Positions 4,828 to 5,545 of a stretch of DNA of 5,545 nucleotides are shown in pieces. The notes under the pieces are model-generated. The model was not told the origin of the DNA and searched no databases. It was given only the letters and a program-made list of their open reading frames with translations. A program made the translations under genes and the position numbers. Every line of letters starts with the position of its first letter. Position 1 is the stretch's first letter. Source of the stretch: Microscillaceae bacterium. Lineage in GTDB: Bacteria; Bacteroidota; Bacteroidia; Cytophagales; Microscillaceae. The stretch lies in the NCBI GenBank assembly GCA_003449595.1, contig DMHB01000381.1, positions 1-5,545 of the forward strand, given 5' to 3'.

Positions 4828-5545
4828 GTGGTTGGCGCCGTCGAAAAAGTTAGTCCGGCAGTCGTCCACCTAAAAGTAAAAACTTCTAAAACAAATCATA
4901 GGCGTTGGGGTAACCGTCCACAAACCGGCAGCGGTTCGGGTTTCATTATTGCTGCTGAGGGTTTTATTGTTACCAACAACCACGTAGTGAGCCAAGCAGT
5001 CCAAATAGAAGTCGATTTGCCTGATGGTCGAACTTTTCAGGCCGAGGTTATCGGAACCGATCCTGCTACAGATTTGGCTGTACTCCGTATTTATGATGAT
5101 CATTTGCCTTCTGTTGTATTGGGTAACTCAAATCAACTGCGTGTGGGGCAATTGGTTATTGCATTAGGAAATCCTTATGGTTTTCAATACACTGTAACGG
5201 CAGGTGTTGTAAGTGCTTTGGGTCGCTCACTTCGTTCCAGTGTGGGTCGCCTGATCGACAATGTAATCCAAACCGACGCGGCACTCAATCCGGGAAACTC
5301 AGGAGGCCCCTTGGTAAACTCCTTGGGGCAGGTTGTAGGCATTAATACTGCCATTATTTTACCTGCGCAAGGCATTTGTTTTGCGGTGGCCTCTAACACG
5401 GCAGACTATGTAATTGGCAAACTCATCACCGAAGGCCGTGTCAAGCGGGCTTATTTAGGCATAGCGGGTCAAACCTTACCCATCGCCCCTTCATTTGCCA
5501 AACAATTACAATTGACAACTAAAAGTGGTGTAATGGTTCAGCAAA
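4828..5545 (+). CDS. HtrA/Deg-like S1C-family serine protease, partial at right edge
   Basis: This is a trypsin-like (MEROPS S1C) protease of the HtrA/DegP group, which cleaves or chaperones damaged proteins. The frame is open from 4801 to the window end. Catalytic residues are all visible: His in TNNHVV (4981-4983), Asp in ATDLAVL (5071-5073) and Ser in NPGNSGGPL (5299-5301). The GSGSGF strand, the IGNPYGF-like ALGNPYGF and AGVVSALGR segments are also canonical. After the protease domain, RAYLGIAGQ marks the start of a PDZ domain cut by the window edge. No signal peptide or N-terminal membrane helix is visible, as in the short cytoplasmic or non-classically located members. GTG 4828 is the first usual start codon after the in-frame TAA at 4798-4800, but it discards the conserved RLLDAYSQA. 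The original start was therefore probably ATG 4720. Reinitiation at 4828 would keep the full triad but trim the first conserved helix. Confidence 0.85.
   Translation, partial: MVGAVEKVSPAVVHLKVKTSKTNHRRWGNRPQTGSGSGFIIAAEGFIVTNNHVVSQAVQIEVDLPDGRTFQAEVIGTDPATDLAVLRIYDDHLPSVVLGNSNQLRVGQLVIALGNPYGFQYTVTAGVVSALGRSLRSSVGRLIDNVIQTDAALNPGNSGGPLVNSLGQVVGINTAIILPAQGICFAVASNTADYVIGKLITEGRVKRAYLGIAGQTLPIAPSFAKQLQLTTKSGVMVQQ

Overview
The window looks like chromosomal DNA of a Bacteroidota bacterium, probably of the Cytophagales type. The main reason is a PorQ homologue, an outer-membrane component tied to the type IX secretion system (T9SS) and known only from that phylum. Supporting signs are the lack of clear Shine-Dalgarno sequences before the starts, Sec signal peptides ending in Ala before Gln, and AT-rich intergenic DNA. 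The phylum call is an inference from gene content; no marker gene such as rRNA is present.

Layout from left to right. (1) Positions 1-2350 hold a tightly packed plus-strand cluster. It starts with a membrane-anchored four-helix-bundle sensor-like protein, nearly complete but cut at the left edge. Three bases later comes porQ, and porQ overlaps a ModB-type molybdate permease gene by four bases (GTGA). No ModA or ModC gene is visible, so the permease is an orphan here. (2) Positions 2396-3524 hold two genes for exported proteins: a Spy/CpxP-like protein with striking Gly/Asn/Lys blocks and a run of 14 Asp, and a small secreted protein of unknown function. A perfect 17-bp hairpin separates them. 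(3) A minus-strand acyl-CoA desaturase (3579-4454) converges on the small secreted protein and ends in a strong terminator. (4) After a 265-bp AT-rich divergent spacer, a plus-strand HtrA/Deg-like S1C serine protease runs off the right edge. Its apparent N-terminus is separated from the catalytic domain by an in-frame TAA.

Functionally this is mostly cell-envelope biology: T9SS-associated outer-membrane machinery, a membrane sensor-like protein, a permease, exported small proteins, membrane-lipid desaturation and a Deg-family protease. I see no phage, transposon, CRISPR, RNA gene or defence system, and no convincing new multi-gene system. The points most worth a second look are the in-frame stop in the protease gene, the low-complexity architecture of the Spy-like protein, and the orphan ModB permease translationally coupled to porQ.
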